The notes: generated by a model not told the origin, from the letters alone. 64,000 bases of DNA from Acidobacteriota bacterium (GCA_020349885.1 CP070701.1:2084433-2148432); one strand, 5' to 3'. Counted from the stretch's first letter, positions 25,988 to 35,270 are shown. Numbers and translations are program-made.

Positions 25988-26455
25988 ATGCGAACATACG
26001 AACTAATGCTTCTGCTTTCTCCCTCGGCGGAGGAGGCGCAGGTCGACGAGAAGCTCTCGCTCTGCGAGTCTCTCGTCAAAGAGGCCGGAGGAGAGTTCAA
26101 GGATGTCACCCGTTGGGGGCGGCGCCCGCTCGCCTATCCCATCCGTCACGAGAATGAGGCGTATTACGCGATTGTCCGCTTCAAGTCGTCGGGCTCCACG
26201 AACACCGAGCTGAAGCGGCGCCTGCGCCTGGATCCGGACGTTTCCCGCTTCCTACTCATCCGTCTTGACCAAGAGATGCGCTATGCCGAAAAGCATGCGG
26301 ACATGCGCGAGGCGAGCCGTCCCGACGGAGCGGAAACGGCCGCCGGAGCGGAGCCTGCCGCCGGAACGGAGCCTGCCGCCGGAACGGAAGCAACCGCCGG
26401 AGCCCCGGAGAATTCGACGACGGAATCCCAGGAACAGGAAAAGGAAACTTCGTAA
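25988..26455 (+). CDS. rpsF: Ribosomal protein bS6
   Basis: 155 residues. The first 100 are the S6 fold ([19 protein letters not shown], then the typical [17 protein letters not shown] strand). The C-terminal 55 residues are an Ala/Glu/Thr-rich tail with three or four copies of an AAGTEP unit encoded by 18-bp repeats (about 26338-26400). bS6 pairs with bS18 on the small subunit platform. The stop overlaps the rpsR start (TAATG). E. coli S6 also has a variable tail modified by RimK, so tail expansion is tolerated. Confidence 0.97.
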   Translation: MRTYELMLLLSPSAEEAQVDEKLSLCESLVKEAGGEFKDVTRWGRRPLAYPIRHENEAYYAIVRFKSSGSTNTELKRRLRLDPDVSRFLLIRLDQEMRYAEKHADMREASRPDGAETAAGAEPAAGTEPAAGTEATAGAPENSTTESQEQEKETS

Positions 26456-26676
26456 TGGTCGAGCGTTTCTTGCGACGAAAAACGTGCTGGTTCTGCAGCC
26501 AGGGCCGGAACTACATTGACTACAAGGACGTGGAGCTTCTGCAGCGCTACGTTCCCCTGCGCGGCAAGATCACCCCGAGCCGCATCACGGGCACCTGCGC
26601 CCGGCACCAGCGCCGCCTGAACGCCGCCATCAAGCGCGCCCGCATGGTGGCGCTCCTTCCTTTCGTGACGGACTAA
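26455..26676 (+). CDS. rpsR: Ribosomal protein bS18
   Basis: 73 residues: [21 protein letters not shown] then the conserved [20 protein letters not shown] and [15 protein letters not shown], with a further Cys (TGTC), fits the zinc-binding form of S18. It binds bS6 in the small subunit. Translationally coupled to rpsF. Confidence 0.97.
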   Translation: MVERFLRRKTCWFCSQGRNYIDYKDVELLQRYVPLRGKITPSRITGTCARHQRRLNAAIKRARMVALLPFVTD

Positions 26677-26688
26677 GGAGATTTTTTC

Positions 26689-27135
26689 ATGAAGCTCATT
26701 CTGCGCGATCACGTGGAGGGACTCGGAGGCCGCGGGACGGTCGTGGAGGTCAAGGAGGGCTACGCCCGCAACTATTTGCTTCCCAAGGGGCTCGCGCTTC
26801 CGGCGAGCGAGGCCAGCATGCGTCGCATCGAGGCTGAACGCAAGCGCATCGTCGTGGCGGAAGCGAGCGCGCATGAGGAAGCCGCGCAGCTCGCCGAGCG
26901 CATGCGCGACGTCTCGCTGACGCTCGCCAAAAAGGTGGGCGAAAACCAGGAGCTGTTCGGTTCCGTCACCGTCGCCGAGATTGCGGAAAAACTGAGCGAG
27001 GCGGGCTTTGAAATCGACCGAAAGCTCATTCGCCTGAACGAGCCCATCCGAAAGCTGGGCATCTACGACGTGACTCTCGAGCTGCACCACGAGGTGCAGC
27101 CCGTCGTCAAGGTCTGGGTCGTCAAGGAAGAATGA
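26689..27135 (+). CDS. rplI: Ribosomal protein bL9
   Basis: 148 residues. The N-terminal domain has the hallmark GRGTVVEVKEGYARNYLLP (residues about 14-32), followed by the long connecting helix (MRRIEAERKRIVV) and the C-terminal domain. AGGAG lies 8 bases before the ATG. It caps the usual rpsF-rpsR-rplI order. Its stop overlaps the start of the next membrane protein gene (ATGA), so the operon runs on into functions unrelated to the ribosome. Confidence 0.97.
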   Translation: MKLILRDHVEGLGGRGTVVEVKEGYARNYLLPKGLALPASEASMRRIEAERKRIVVAEASAHEEAAQLAERMRDVSLTLAKKVGENQELFGSVTVAEIAEKLSEAGFEIDRKLIRLNEPIRKLGIYDVTLELHHEVQPVVKVWVVKEE

Positions 27136-27620
27136 GCGAGGAGAGGCCGGACGGTTTCGTGCCGCTTGCGGAAGCGATGGAGCCCATCTCGGAAACGGCG
27201 CAGCATACGGAAGAAAAGCCCGCCGCCATGGAGGCGCCCTACACCGCGCTCACGCGCACTATCGCGCCCCTTCTGGCGTGGCTGTTTCCCGGCGCGGGCC
27301 ACCTGTTCCTGGGACGCTGGGGCAAGGCGCTCGTCTTTTTCCTTCTGATCGCGTGCGCCCTCGGCGTGGGATTCGCCCTCGACGGGAAACTCTACACGCC
27401 GCAGCAGGGCGATCTCTTTGCGCTCTTCGGCTCTTACGCCTGCCTCGGCGTCGGGCCTTCGTATTTTCTCCTGCGCGCCTTTCCGTTTTCCCACGGCGAC
27501 CCCTACTCCCCCTGGGCCGAGTACGGCAACCGCTTCATCCTGACGGCGGGCGTGATGAATCTCCTGCTCATGCTCGATGCGTTCGACATCGCCGTGGGCC
27601 GAAAAAGCAAATCGCTATGA
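27132..27620 (+). CDS. DUF6677-like membrane protein
   Basis: 162 residues. After a 45-residue hydrophilic start, LLAWLFPGAGHLFLGRWGKA marks a family of small proteins with TM2-like GxGHxxxG helices; two or three more hydrophobic segments follow. Function unknown. Both ends overlap neighbours (ATGA with rplI and with the next small gene), so it is firmly part of the ribosomal protein operon. Confidence 0.78.
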   Translation: MSEERPDGFVPLAEAMEPISETAQHTEEKPAAMEAPYTALTRTIAPLLAWLFPGAGHLFLGRWGKALVFFLLIACALGVGFALDGKLYTPQQGDLFALFGSYACLGVGPSYFLLRAFPFSHGDPYSPWAEYGNRFILTAGVMNLLLMLDAFDIAVGRKSKSL

Positions 27621-27787
27621 GTCACGTAGGCCTCATGGTGCTCTACATGGGCATGATCTCGCTTTTCTTCGGCACGCTCCTGCGGAACGACCGCCGCGCC
27701 ATCGCCGTCTTCGCCGTGAAAATGTTTCTCATTCTGCTGGTCGCGTCACTCGCGGTCGCGTGGATCCTGGCTCCGTTTCCGCGATGA
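27617..27787 (+). CDS. Small two-helix membrane protein (56 aa)
   Basis: ATG at 27617 overlaps the previous stop, and its own TGA overlaps the next ATG. Two hydrophobic segments (GLMVLYMGMISLFFGTLL and MFLILLVASLAVAWIL) flank a short basic loop. No family recognised. The double ATGA coupling argues that it is a real gene despite its size. Confidence 0.7.
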   Translation: MSHVGLMVLYMGMISLFFGTLLRNDRRAIAVFAVKMFLILLVASLAVAWILAPFPR

Positions 27788-28194
27788 GCGCACGGCGGTG
27801 GATTCTCCTCTGGTCGCCGGTCGGAATTTACGTCGCTTGCATCTTCTATCTTTCCTCGCTCCCGAATCCGTTTGAAATCACGGGCGTCCCGCCCGCGCCC
27901 GCCTGGGCCCTTCACATCGTGGAATACGCCGGCCTGTCTTTTCTCTGGATCCGCGCCGTAACGAGCGGCCTCGCGCGGCCTCCGCGCTTCGTCGAGGCGG
28001 CCATCGTTGTGGCGGCCGCCGGGGCCATAGGCGCGGCCGACGAGGTGTGGCAGTCGTTCCACCCGGGACGCTGGGCCACGGCGTGGGATGCGCTCGCCGA
28101 CACGGTCGGCGCCTTCGTGGGCGTGGCGGCGTTCGCAGGGCTCGTCCGGGCGCTGCGGGGACGGCGGGCCGCGCATTCGCCTATCCGTTCTTAG
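27784..28194 (+). CDS. VanZ-like membrane protein
   Basis: 136 residues, about four helices. IFYLSSLPNPF near the N-terminus, HIVEYAGLSFLWIRA and the conserved GAADEVWQSFHPGR with DALADTVGAFVG match the VanZ-like family (named after a teicoplanin resistance accessory, but generally of unknown function). The ATG overlaps the previous stop. Six bases separate it from the diguanylate cyclase gene. Confidence 0.85.
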   Translation: MSARRWILLWSPVGIYVACIFYLSSLPNPFEITGVPPAPAWALHIVEYAGLSFLWIRAVTSGLARPPRFVEAAIVVAAAGAIGAADEVWQSFHPGRWATAWDALADTVGAFVGVAAFAGLVRALRGRRAAHSPIRS

Positions 28195-28200
28195 CGTCAG

Positions 28201-30195
28201 ATGGCGAGCCCGCCGAAGCGGACAAGCTGGAAACCCGTATGGCACAGCGCTGTCCCTGCGGCATGGGCGCTGTGCCTGGCCGGCGCGTGTTCCCTTTTCC
28301 CCCCATTGGCGCCGTTCCGCATTCCCCTCTACGTGCTCCTGATCGTGGCTGCTGCAACTGTGGTCAACCGGCGGAGCACCGGCCCGCCCCGGCGTGGAAG
28401 CGCAGGCCGCAGAGCCGCGCCGTGGACTGCCGCGCTCACGCTGCTCGTGTTCGAGGGCGCGCGCGCTTTCGCCCGCACGCCGGCATGGGCGGACTCCGCC
28501 GCCGCCGGAGCGGGAATCGCCGCGGGAGCGCTTGCCGCCTGGAGCATGGGCCGCCTTCGCCGCTCCCACATGGAGCAGGCGCTCGACCTGCGCACGCTGC
28601 GGCACCGCCTGAGCGACCTTTCGCGCAAGGAGGGACCGCCCTCCGCGGCGCGCGCCGACGTGCTCGACGGCGCCGACCGCTACTTCGACAGCACCATGGC
28701 GCTCCTGCAGCATGCGATGGGAGCGCGCACGGCGGCCTTCTTCCAGTGGAGCGCCGCGGAGGAGCATTTCCTTCTGCGCGCGCACGCAAGCGACAGCATG
28801 CACATGAAGCCGCATGCCGTGCTTTCGAAGGACGTTTTTCCCTTCGCCCAGCTCATGCGCTCGCGCGAGCCGCTCGTCACGGCGCCCTCGCGCGAGGCGC
28901 CGGTCTCGCTTCCCTATTACGAAAAAGGCGAAGCGGTGCGCTCGCTCGCGGCGGCGCCCGTCGAGGGCGCGGGCGGATCCCGCCGGCCGGGGTTCGAGGG
29001 CGTGCTAATCGTCGACCATCCCGACGTCGGAGCGTTCGTGGCGGGCGACCGGGCGCGCCTCCGCGAGTGGGCCGGGCACCTGCAGGAAACCCTCGCGCTC
29101 TGGCGCCAGGTGGCGCACGCGGAAGAAAGCGCCCGCGAGCTCAAGGTGCTGTTCGAGGGCGCGCAACGCTTCTCGGCCCTTCTTGACGGCCAGGGCATCG
29201 CGAAGGAGCTCCTGTCGCTCGCGCACGACGCCGCGCCCTACGACGCGGCGGCGGTGTGCTCGTTCGAGTCCGGCGAGGGGCCTTATCATGTCGCCGCCTT
29301 CGAGGACGGCGCCTTCAAGGAGTGGCGGGAAACGAAAACCGGGGCCTCCTGGGCGCGCTGGATTTTCGAACACGCCGAGGAGGCCGTCTCGTTCGGCGAC
29401 CTTCAGTCCCAGGACTCGACCCGCGAGCGAACGGCCATGCCCCTGTTCTCGCTCCGGGAGCCGACGCGGGGATTCGCGTCGTTTGCGGGCCTGCCGCTCT
29501 GCTCCGCTAAACGCCGCTTCGGCGCGTTCGTGGCGGGAAGTTTTTCCGAGAATTCTTTCGATGCGCGCTCCCTGCGGACGCTCACCGTCCTGGCTTCCCA
29601 CGCCGCGCTCTCCATGGAAGCCGCCGCCATGTACCGGCGCATGGAGGAACTCGCGGTGACCGACGGCCTCACGGGTCTCTACAACCACCGCCGTTTCCGC
29701 GCGGCGCTCTCCGACGAGGTGCGGCGCGCCGAGCGCACCGGCGCCGCACTCTCGCTCCTCATGCTCGACCTCGACCACTTCAAGCGCCTCAACGACACCT
29801 ACGGCCACCCCGCGGGCGACTCGGTGCTGCGGCAGACGGCCGCCCTGCTGCGGCGCACGGTGCGCGACATCGACGTCGCCGCGCGCTACGGCGGCGAAGA
29901 GTTCGCCGTGCTCCTGATCGACACCGACGCCGCCGACGCCCTCCGCACCGCCGAGCGCGTCCGCGCAGCCGTCGAGGCCGAAACGTTTTCCCACGAGCGC
30001 ACGCAGCTCGACGTCACCGTGAGCGTCGGCGCCGCGACCCACCTTGCCGGCTCAAGCGGGCCCGACGCGGCCCTCTCCGCCGACGCGCTCCTGCGCTCCG
30101 CCGACCGCGCCCTCTACGCGGCGAAAGAGGCGGGGCGAAACTGCACCCGCCACGCCGACGCGCTCGCCGCGGAGGCGCGGAGTGTTCAGCCATGA
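28201..30195 (+). CDS. Membrane-anchored GAF-domain diguanylate cyclase
   Basis: 664 residues. Two or three N-terminal hydrophobic segments (to about residue 110) are followed by two GAF-like domains (about 150-310 and 320-480) and a GGDEF domain (about 490-650). The active site is ARYGGEEFAVLL, and RDID five residues before it is the inhibitory I-site, so product feedback is likely. It makes c-di-GMP from two GTP. It is the last gene of the long operon that begins with rpsF, an unusual link between ribosomal protein expression and second-messenger synthesis. The GAF ligands cannot be predicted. Confidence 0.9.
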   Translation: MASPPKRTSWKPVWHSAVPAAWALCLAGACSLFPPLAPFRIPLYVLLIVAAATVVNRRSTGPPRRGSAGRRAAPWTAALTLLVFEGARAFARTPAWADSAAAGAGIAAGALAAWSMGRLRRSHMEQALDLRTLRHRLSDLSRKEGPPSAARADVLDGADRYFDSTMALLQHAMGARTAAFFQWSAAEEHFLLRAHASDSMHMKPHAVLSKDVFPFAQLMRSREPLVTAPSREAPVSLPYYEKGEAVRSLAAAPVEGAGGSRRPGFEGVLIVDHPDVGAFVAGDRARLREWAGHLQETLALWRQVAHAEESARELKVLFEGAQRFSALLDGQGIAKELLSLAHDAAPYDAAAVCSFESGEGPYHVAAFEDGAFKEWRETKTGASWARWIFEHAEEAVSFGDLQSQDSTRERTAMPLFSLREPTRGFASFAGLPLCSAKRRFGAFVAGSFSENSFDARSLRTLTVLASHAALSMEAAAMYRRMEELAVTDGLTGLYNHRRFRAALSDEVRRAERTGAALSLLMLDLDHFKRLNDTYGHPAGDSVLRQTAALLRRTVRDIDVAARYGGEEFAVLLIDTDAADALRTAERVRAAVEAETFSHERTQLDVTVSVGAATHLAGSSGPDAALSADALLRSADRALYAAKEAGRNCTRHADALAAEARSVQP

Positions 30196-30253
30196 AAAAA
30201 CCCCTCGATTCGAACTCGCTTGCACGAGCAATAAGCCCTGAGGAAAAGACGCC

Positions 30254-31120
30254 GTGCCGTATCCGCTAACCCCCCTGGCCGCGGTGCGAAGGCGAACGCC
30301 GCGATGGATAAAGAAAGTCCTGAAGCCCTTTTATTCTCTCGCGCTGGACGTCCTCGACCTCGTGTCCGGCCACGGCCGCCGGGGGCTGCCCCCATCGAAA
30401 ATCATGCTCCACCAATACGGGGGCCGAAGCGAGAAAACGTACAAGGACGTGGCCGTGTACTTCGTCCGGAGCCTGGTCGACCTCTGCGGACTCGAGCCGG
30501 AGGAGCGGGTGCTCGACGCCGGGTGCGGCGCGGGGCGCCTGGCGTTCGGCCTGACCGGCTACCTCGGCCCGAAGGGACGCTACGACGGGTTCGACGTGGA
30601 CGCAAAAAGCATCCACTGGGCACAAAGGAACATCTCGAATAAATTCCCCAATTTCCACTTCCAGGTGGCGGACGTGCAAAACCGGTCCTACAACCCCCGC
30701 GGCGGGATTCCCGCCGCCGCCTTCACGTTCCCCTACGAGAACGAGACGTTCGACCTGGTGTTCCTCTTCTCCGTGTTCACCCACATGCTCCCCGCAGACA
30801 TGGAGCGCTACATGGCGGAAATCTCGCGCGTCCTGAAAAAAGGGAAACGGGCCTACCTCACTTACTACCTCCTCAACCAAGAGTCGCTGCGGGCCATCCG
30901 GGAAAAGACGCTCGCCCTGAATTTCGAGTACGCCTTCGGCTCCTACCGCACCATAAACAAGGACGTGCACGAACACTCCATCGCCCACGATGAATCCCTC
31001 GTCCGGGACCTACACCGGAAGTACGAGCTTACAATCAGCGAGCCCGTCCGCCGCGGCTCGTGGTTCGGGAAAATTGATTCTTCCGACTACCAGGACGTCG
31101 TCATCGCCCGGAAGAAATAA
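30254..31120 (+). CDS. SAM-dependent methyltransferase
   Basis: 288 residues from a GTG at 30254 (no suitable ATG nearby). Motif I is VLDAGCGAGRLAFGL, followed by YDGFDVDAKSIHWAQ (acidic end of strand 2) and DLVFLFSVFTHMLPADM (motif IV region). A basic N-terminal stretch (WIKKVLKPFY) precedes the Rossmann core. The class I fold is clear; the substrate is unknown, though this type often methylates sugars or lipids in envelope glycan clusters. 58 bases after the cyclase. Confidence 0.82.
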   Translation: MPYPLTPLAAVRRRTPRWIKKVLKPFYSLALDVLDLVSGHGRRGLPPSKIMLHQYGGRSEKTYKDVAVYFVRSLVDLCGLEPEERVLDAGCGAGRLAFGLTGYLGPKGRYDGFDVDAKSIHWAQRNISNKFPNFHFQVADVQNRSYNPRGGIPAAAFTFPYENETFDLVFLFSVFTHMLPADMERYMAEISRVLKKGKRAYLTYYLLNQESLRAIREKTLALNFEYAFGSYRTINKDVHEHSIAHDESLVRDLHRKYELTISEPVRRGSWFGKIDSSDYQDVVIARKK

Positions 31121-31174
31121 TTCTCCTAAAAACCTCTCCCCGTCCCCGCGCCGCGGTTTTTCATTTTCCGATTA

Positions 31175-32212
31175 TCAGGGTGAGGAGACCCGGAGCACGA
31201 TTTTTCCGAAAATCTCGCGGCTCTCAAGAAGCTCGTGCGCCCGGCGCACCTCCTCAAGCGCGAGGACGCGGCCCACGACCGGCTCCAGGCGGCCGGCCTC
31301 GACGTGCTCGAGGATGTCGAAGTAGTGCGCGCGCCGGCCCATCGTCGAGCCGAGCACGGAGACGCACTTGTAGAAGACGAGCGCGGCGTTGAAGGAGATG
31401 TCGTAGCCCGAGGTGGCGCCGCACGTGACGATGCGGCCCCCTTTCACCAGGCAGGCGAGGCTTTTTGAGAAAACCTCCCCGCCGACGTGGTCCACGACCA
31501 CGTCCACGCCGCGCTTGTCGGTGAGGCGCATGATCTCCTCCGTGAAATCGTGCGTCCTGTAGTTGACGCCCTCGTCGGCGCCGAGCTCTTTCGCCTTCTG
31601 AATCTTTTCCTTGCTTCCCGCGGTCACGAACACGCGCGCGCCGTGGAGCTTCGCTATCTGGACGGCAGCCGAGGAGACGCCGCTTCCCGCGGCATGGACG
31701 AGGACGTCTTCATCCGGGCGCACACGCGCGCGCGTGACGAGCATCTGCCACGCCGTGAGGAACACGAGCGGCACGGCGGCCGCCTCCTCGAACGAGAGCC
31801 TTCCCGGTTTGAGAAAGAGGTTCGCGGCGGGCACGGAGACGTATTCGGCGCAGCCGCCGTTCGCCCACGCGCCTAGGATGGCGTAGGAGGGGCAGAGGTT
31901 GTCGTCGCCGGCCTTGCAGTGCGCGCAGGAGCCGCACGAGAGGCCCGGCGCTATCACCACCTCCGCGCCCGGCTTCCATGCATCCACGCCCGCGCCCACC
32001 TCCTCCACGACGCCCGCCACGTCGCACCCGGGGATCAGGGGAAAGGGGAACGCGCGCTTCGTGAGGCCGTTTCGGACCCAGAGGTCGAGATGGTTCAGCG
32101 CGCAGGCCTTTACCCTGACCACGGCGCCCCCCGGCTCGCACTCGGGCCTGGGCGCGTCCTCAAAGAGAAGTTTTTCCACGCCCCCGTGCTCCCGGATGAC
32201 GACCGCCTTCAT
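31175..32212 (-). CDS. Zinc-containing alcohol dehydrogenase/quinone reductase (MDR)
   Basis: 345 residues of the medium-chain dehydrogenase family: N-terminal GroES-like domain with VIPGCDVAGVV and a structural zinc loop GLSCGSCAHCKAGDDNLCPS (four Cys), then the Rossmann domain with VHAAGSGVSSAAVQIAK. The catalytic-zinc Cys is seen as VRVKACALNHLDLWVRNG. It uses NAD(P)H and acts on an unknown alcohol, aldehyde or enone. Its ATG overlaps the stop of the FmdB-like gene upstream. Confidence 0.88.
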   Translation of the reverse strand: MKAVVIREHGGVEKLLFEDAPRPECEPGGAVVRVKACALNHLDLWVRNGLTKRAFPFPLIPGCDVAGVVEEVGAGVDAWKPGAEVVIAPGLSCGSCAHCKAGDDNLCPSYAILGAWANGGCAEYVSVPAANLFLKPGRLSFEEAAAVPLVFLTAWQMLVTRARVRPDEDVLVHAAGSGVSSAAVQIAKLHGARVFVTAGSKEKIQKAKELGADEGVNYRTHDFTEEIMRLTDKRGVDVVVDHVGGEVFSKSLACLVKGGRIVTCGATSGYDISFNAALVFYKCVSVLGSTMGRRAHYFDILEHVEAGRLEPVVGRVLALEEVRRAHELLESREIFGKIVLRVSSP

Positions 32213-32526
32213 CTCTTGTCCTTGGCCTTCGGCTTTTTTCCGCCTGAGGAAGTTTCCGCTTTCTTCTTTTCCTCCTTCTTCTCCTTCTTGCCCTTGGCGT
32301 CACCGGCGCCTTCCTCGGGACTCGCTTCCGAGGGACGGGCGGATTTCCGGGCGTAGTCCGTCACGTACCAGCCCGTGCCCTCGAACTTGATGGCCGAGCG
32401 CGAGATGAGTTTCTCCACCTTGCCCTTGCCGCACTTCGGGCACTTCCGCACGGGCGGGTCAGAGAATTTCTGCATCCGCTCGAACGTGCAGTCGCATGCG
32501 CGGCACCGGTATTCGTAGATGGGCAT
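32209..32526 (-). CDS. FmdB-family zinc-ribbon protein
   Basis: 105 residues from ATG 32526 (a longer frame to 32619 adds an unconserved stretch). MPIYEYRCRACDCTFE and VRKCPKCGKGKVEKLIS give the CxxC...CxxC ribbon typical of FmdB-type putative regulatory proteins. The C-terminal 40 residues are Lys/Glu/Ala-rich and probably disordered. The family is widespread and poorly understood. Coupled (ATGA) to the dehydrogenase. Confidence 0.88.
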   Translation of the reverse strand: MPIYEYRCRACDCTFERMQKFSDPPVRKCPKCGKGKVEKLISRSAIKFEGTGWYVTDYARKSARPSEASPEEGAGDAKGKKEKKEEKKKAETSSGGKKPKAKDKR

Positions 32527-32859
32527 GGTTTTCTCTTCTCTTCTTCCGCTACGCGAAAAAAAACAGCCTATTCTACCATATGTCGACTGGGAGGGGGCTG
32601 GGGCCGCGCCCTGCCTCAATCCTGAAACGCGCGCGCCCAGCTCAGCACGGAAAGTTGCGCTGGCGGCCCCCGTGCGTCTATAATATCAAGTTAAAGCAAG
32701 GAGGGTAAACGAGAACCCTAAAACGATGGAAGAGAATACGCAACCTTCTGTCCGCATACATCAAGTTGATGCTTGTGCATAAGCCTGGAAAGCCAGCGGA
32801 AGAATGGGAGAGCGCGCTCTCGGTCTTTCCTCCTACATGAGAACGGGGCGAGTGTGAAC
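32527..32859. other. Divergent intergenic region upstream of cmk
   Basis: Holds the cmk promoter and a long leader of about 170 bases that includes an unused AAGGAGGG (about 32699) and an 18-codon open frame (32726-32782) with no supporting start signal. No known riboswitch consensus was recognised. Confidence 0.5.
32655..32684 (+). promoter_or_regulatory. Promoter upstream of cmk
   Basis: TTGCGC (32655-32660), 18-base spacer, perfect TATAAT (32679-32684). Confidence 0.55.
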
Positions 32860-33567
32860 ATGGGGGCTCGTTACGTCGTGGCGCTCGATGGGCCGGCCGG
32901 GGTCGGAAAAAGCACGGTGGCGCGGACGCTGGCGCAGCGGCTGGGCGCCGTATACGTCTCAAGCGGCCTGGTCTATCGCGCCGCGGCTTGGGGAACCCTG
33001 CACGACGGCGTTTCGGCGGACGACGCCGAGGCCGTGTGGGCGTGGCTCAACAAGCGGCGCATCGAGCTGCGGGCCATAGGGAACGAGGCGCATGTGTTCC
33101 TGGACGGGGAAAACCTGACGGAGCGGCTGCATACGCTGGAGGTGAGCGAGCGCGCCTCGCGCCTTGCGGCGCTGCCGGAAGTGCGGCAGGCGCTCATTGA
33201 GCGCCAGCGCGAGATGGCCGAGCGGCACCCGGCCGTCGTCATGGAAGGGCGCGACATCGGCTCGGCCATCTTCCCCGACACGCCGTACAAGTTCTATCTC
33301 GAGGCCGACGAAGCCGAGCGCGCCCGAAGGCGCCTCGAGGAGTTGCGCGCGCAGGGCGCCGCCCTCGACCACCCCAAGGTGCAGGAAGCGATCCGCTCAC
33401 GCGACGCGCTCGACAGCAGCCGCTCGACGGCGCCGCTGCGCGTTCCCGAAGGAGCGCATACCGTTGACACGACGGACCTCGGCGTCCCGAAAGTGGTGGA
33501 AAAAATTTTGAAGCATATGGAATCGATGTCTTTTCAAGCGGCCCAGTCGTCGGAGCGGCCCGGATGA
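32860..33567 (+). CDS. cmk: Cytidylate kinase
   Basis: 235 residues from ATG 32860. The P-loop is ALDGPAGVGKSTVAR, followed by VSSGLVYRAAAW (CMP-binding, in place of the usual DTGAMYRA), VVMEGRDIGSAIFPD and SRSTAPLRVPEGAHTVDTT. All are diagnostic of bacterial CMP/dCMP kinase. It phosphorylates CMP and dCMP with ATP. The frame is open back to 32773, but those residues are not conserved. The usual downstream neighbour rpsA is absent. Confidence 0.95.
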   Translation: MGARYVVALDGPAGVGKSTVARTLAQRLGAVYVSSGLVYRAAAWGTLHDGVSADDAEAVWAWLNKRRIELRAIGNEAHVFLDGENLTERLHTLEVSERASRLAALPEVRQALIERQREMAERHPAVVMEGRDIGSAIFPDTPYKFYLEADEAERARRRLEELRAQGAALDHPKVQEAIRSRDALDSSRSTAPLRVPEGAHTVDTTDLGVPKVVEKILKHMESMSFQAAQSSERPG

Positions 33568-33597
33568 GCGCTTCAGGAATCGGCCGCCGCAAAAGGC

Positions 33598-33617
33598 GGG
33601 GGCTCGCCTGCGCCCCC
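33598..33617 (+). terminator. Possible terminator hairpin after cmk
   Basis: GGGGGC (33598-33603) and GCCCCC (33612-33617) with an 8-base loop, 30 bases after the cmk stop. No T-run follows, so it may be a weak or Rho-assisted site. Confidence 0.35.
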
Positions 33618-33688
33618 GACGAGTTCCGACAAGTCGAGCATCCTCGCTCTGCGGGACTTGCCGGTGCATGGAGTAAGATGCAACCCAC

Positions 33689-33702
33689 TGTCCTACAGGA
33701 CA
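33689..33702. promoter_or_regulatory. 14-bp palindrome upstream of the ankyrin gene
   Basis: TGTCCTACAGGACA is a perfect inverted repeat (TGTCCT/AGGACA, centre AC) 47 bases before the ATG at 33749. It is operator-like in form. The regulator is unknown and no clear -10/-35 pair was found beside it. Confidence 0.35.
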
Positions 33703-33748
33703 AACCGCGTGAACGACTTCAACAACCCAACAAAGGAGACGTCAAAAG

Positions 33749-35164
33749 ATGAAAAAAATTAACTATTCTCTCAAGGCCGGTTCGCTCTTGCTTCCGCTGC
33801 TCTTCGGGTATGCGGCACATGGATCAGACCTTATCGGCGCGGCGAAGGCCGGAGACACCGCCGGCGTGAAGCAATTGCTTGAACAAGGCGCCGACGCTAA
33901 CGCGAAGGACGAACACGGCGGGACCGCCCTGATGACGGCGGCGTTCGGGGGCCGCACCGAGACGGCGGAGGCCCTGGTGCGCGCGGGCGCGGACGTGAAC
34001 GCGAAGGACGCACACGGCTACACCGCCCTGGTGGAGGCGGCGGCGGGGGGCCACGCGGAGACGGTGGACGTCCTGCTCGAGGCGGGGGCGGACGCGAGCG
34101 CGAAAGTCGAGAACGGCATGACGGCCCGGGATGCCGCGGAACGTTCGGGCCACACGGAGATTGTGGAAATTTTCAAACAGGCCGAAATCAATTCGAGCTT
34201 GCTGCGCGCGGCGAAGACCGGCAAAACCGACGCCCTGGGACAACTGCTTGAACAAGGCGCGGACGCGAACGCGAGAGATTTTATCGGCCAGACCGCCCTG
34301 ATGTGGGCGGCGGACAGGGGCCATGCGGAGGCGGCAAAAACCCTGATGGGGGCGGGCGCGGACGTGAACGCGAAGAGCAATTACGGCGGCCTGACCGCCT
34401 TGGTGATTGCGGCGGACAGGGGCCACGCGGAGACGGTCAAAACCCTGATTGAGGCGGGTGCAGACCTGAGCGCAAAGCAACGAAACGGTTGGACCGTTCT
34501 GATGCTTGCGGCGCACAAAGGCCACGCGGAGGTGGCAAAAACCCTGATTGAGGCGGGGGCGGACGTGAACGCGAAGACCGAAGACAACCGGACCGTCCTG
34601 ACCGAAGCGGTTGGAAGCGGCCACACGGAAACGGTAATAACCCTGCTTGAGGCGGGCGCGGACCTGGGCGCAAGGCAAGAAGACGGCGGGACCGTCCTGA
34701 TGCTTGCGGCGCACAAGGGCCACACCGAGACGGCGAAGGTCCTGGTCGAGGTTGGCGCGGACGTGAGCGCGCAGGACAACAACGGCTTTACCGCCTTGAT
34801 GAAGGCGGTAAAAGGCGGCCACGTCGAAATCGTGCGGCTTTTGATTGACGCGGGCACGGACGTGAACATGAAGAATCAGTACGGCGCGACCGCCTTGATG
34901 GAAGCGGCCTGGGACGGCGATGCCGATATCGCAAACGCCCTGATTGAGGCGGGGACGGACGTGAACGCGATGCAAAGCGACGGCTGGACCGCCCTGATTA
35001 TCGCGGCGTTTTCGGGCCACACCGAAACCGTGAAAGCTTTGCTCGACCAGAGCACGGACATAAACGCCAAGGACAAGGCAGACGGCAAGACCGCCCTGAG
35101 GTGGGCGGAGGACAAGGGCCACACGGAGATTGCGGAACTTCTCAAAGAGGCCGGGGCGGAATGA
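33749..35164 (+). CDS. Secreted ankyrin-repeat protein
   Basis: 471 residues. A signal peptide (LKAGSLLLPLLFGYAAHG) is followed by about 14 ankyrin repeats of 33 residues, from residue 25 to the end, with the standard TALMxAAxxGHxETVKxLLEAGADVNAK pattern in pieces; unit 4 is shorter and its helix 2 is altered. Nothing but repeats is present, so this is a protein-binding scaffold in the periplasm or outside. GGAG lies upstream. The DNA repeats make the antisense strand open over 594 codons, which is not a gene. Confidence 0.9.
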   Translation: MKKINYSLKAGSLLLPLLFGYAAHGSDLIGAAKAGDTAGVKQLLEQGADANAKDEHGGTALMTAAFGGRTETAEALVRAGADVNAKDAHGYTALVEAAAGGHAETVDVLLEAGADASAKVENGMTARDAAERSGHTEIVEIFKQAEINSSLLRAAKTGKTDALGQLLEQGADANARDFIGQTALMWAADRGHAEAAKTLMGAGADVNAKSNYGGLTALVIAADRGHAETVKTLIEAGADLSAKQRNGWTVLMLAAHKGHAEVAKTLIEAGADVNAKTEDNRTVLTEAVGSGHTETVITLLEAGADLGARQEDGGTVLMLAAHKGHTETAKVLVEVGADVSAQDNNGFTALMKAVKGGHVEIVRLLIDAGTDVNMKNQYGATALMEAAWDGDADIANALIEAGTDVNAMQSDGWTALIIAAFSGHTETVKALLDQSTDINAKDKADGKTALRWAEDKGHTEIAELLKEAGAE

Positions 35165-35270
35165 CGAAAAATTTTCGATTCCTGACCACGTCGAGACAAT
35201 GGCCGATGCTCGCCCCGCCCGGGGAAGGGGGTGGGAGGAGGAGCGAGATACGCCGTAAGGAGTAATCCCG

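Noticed and set aside
32726-32782. 18-codon open frame in the cmk leader as a regulatory peptide
   Set aside because: No ribosome-binding site at a workable distance, no codon bias, and no terminator-like structure after it.
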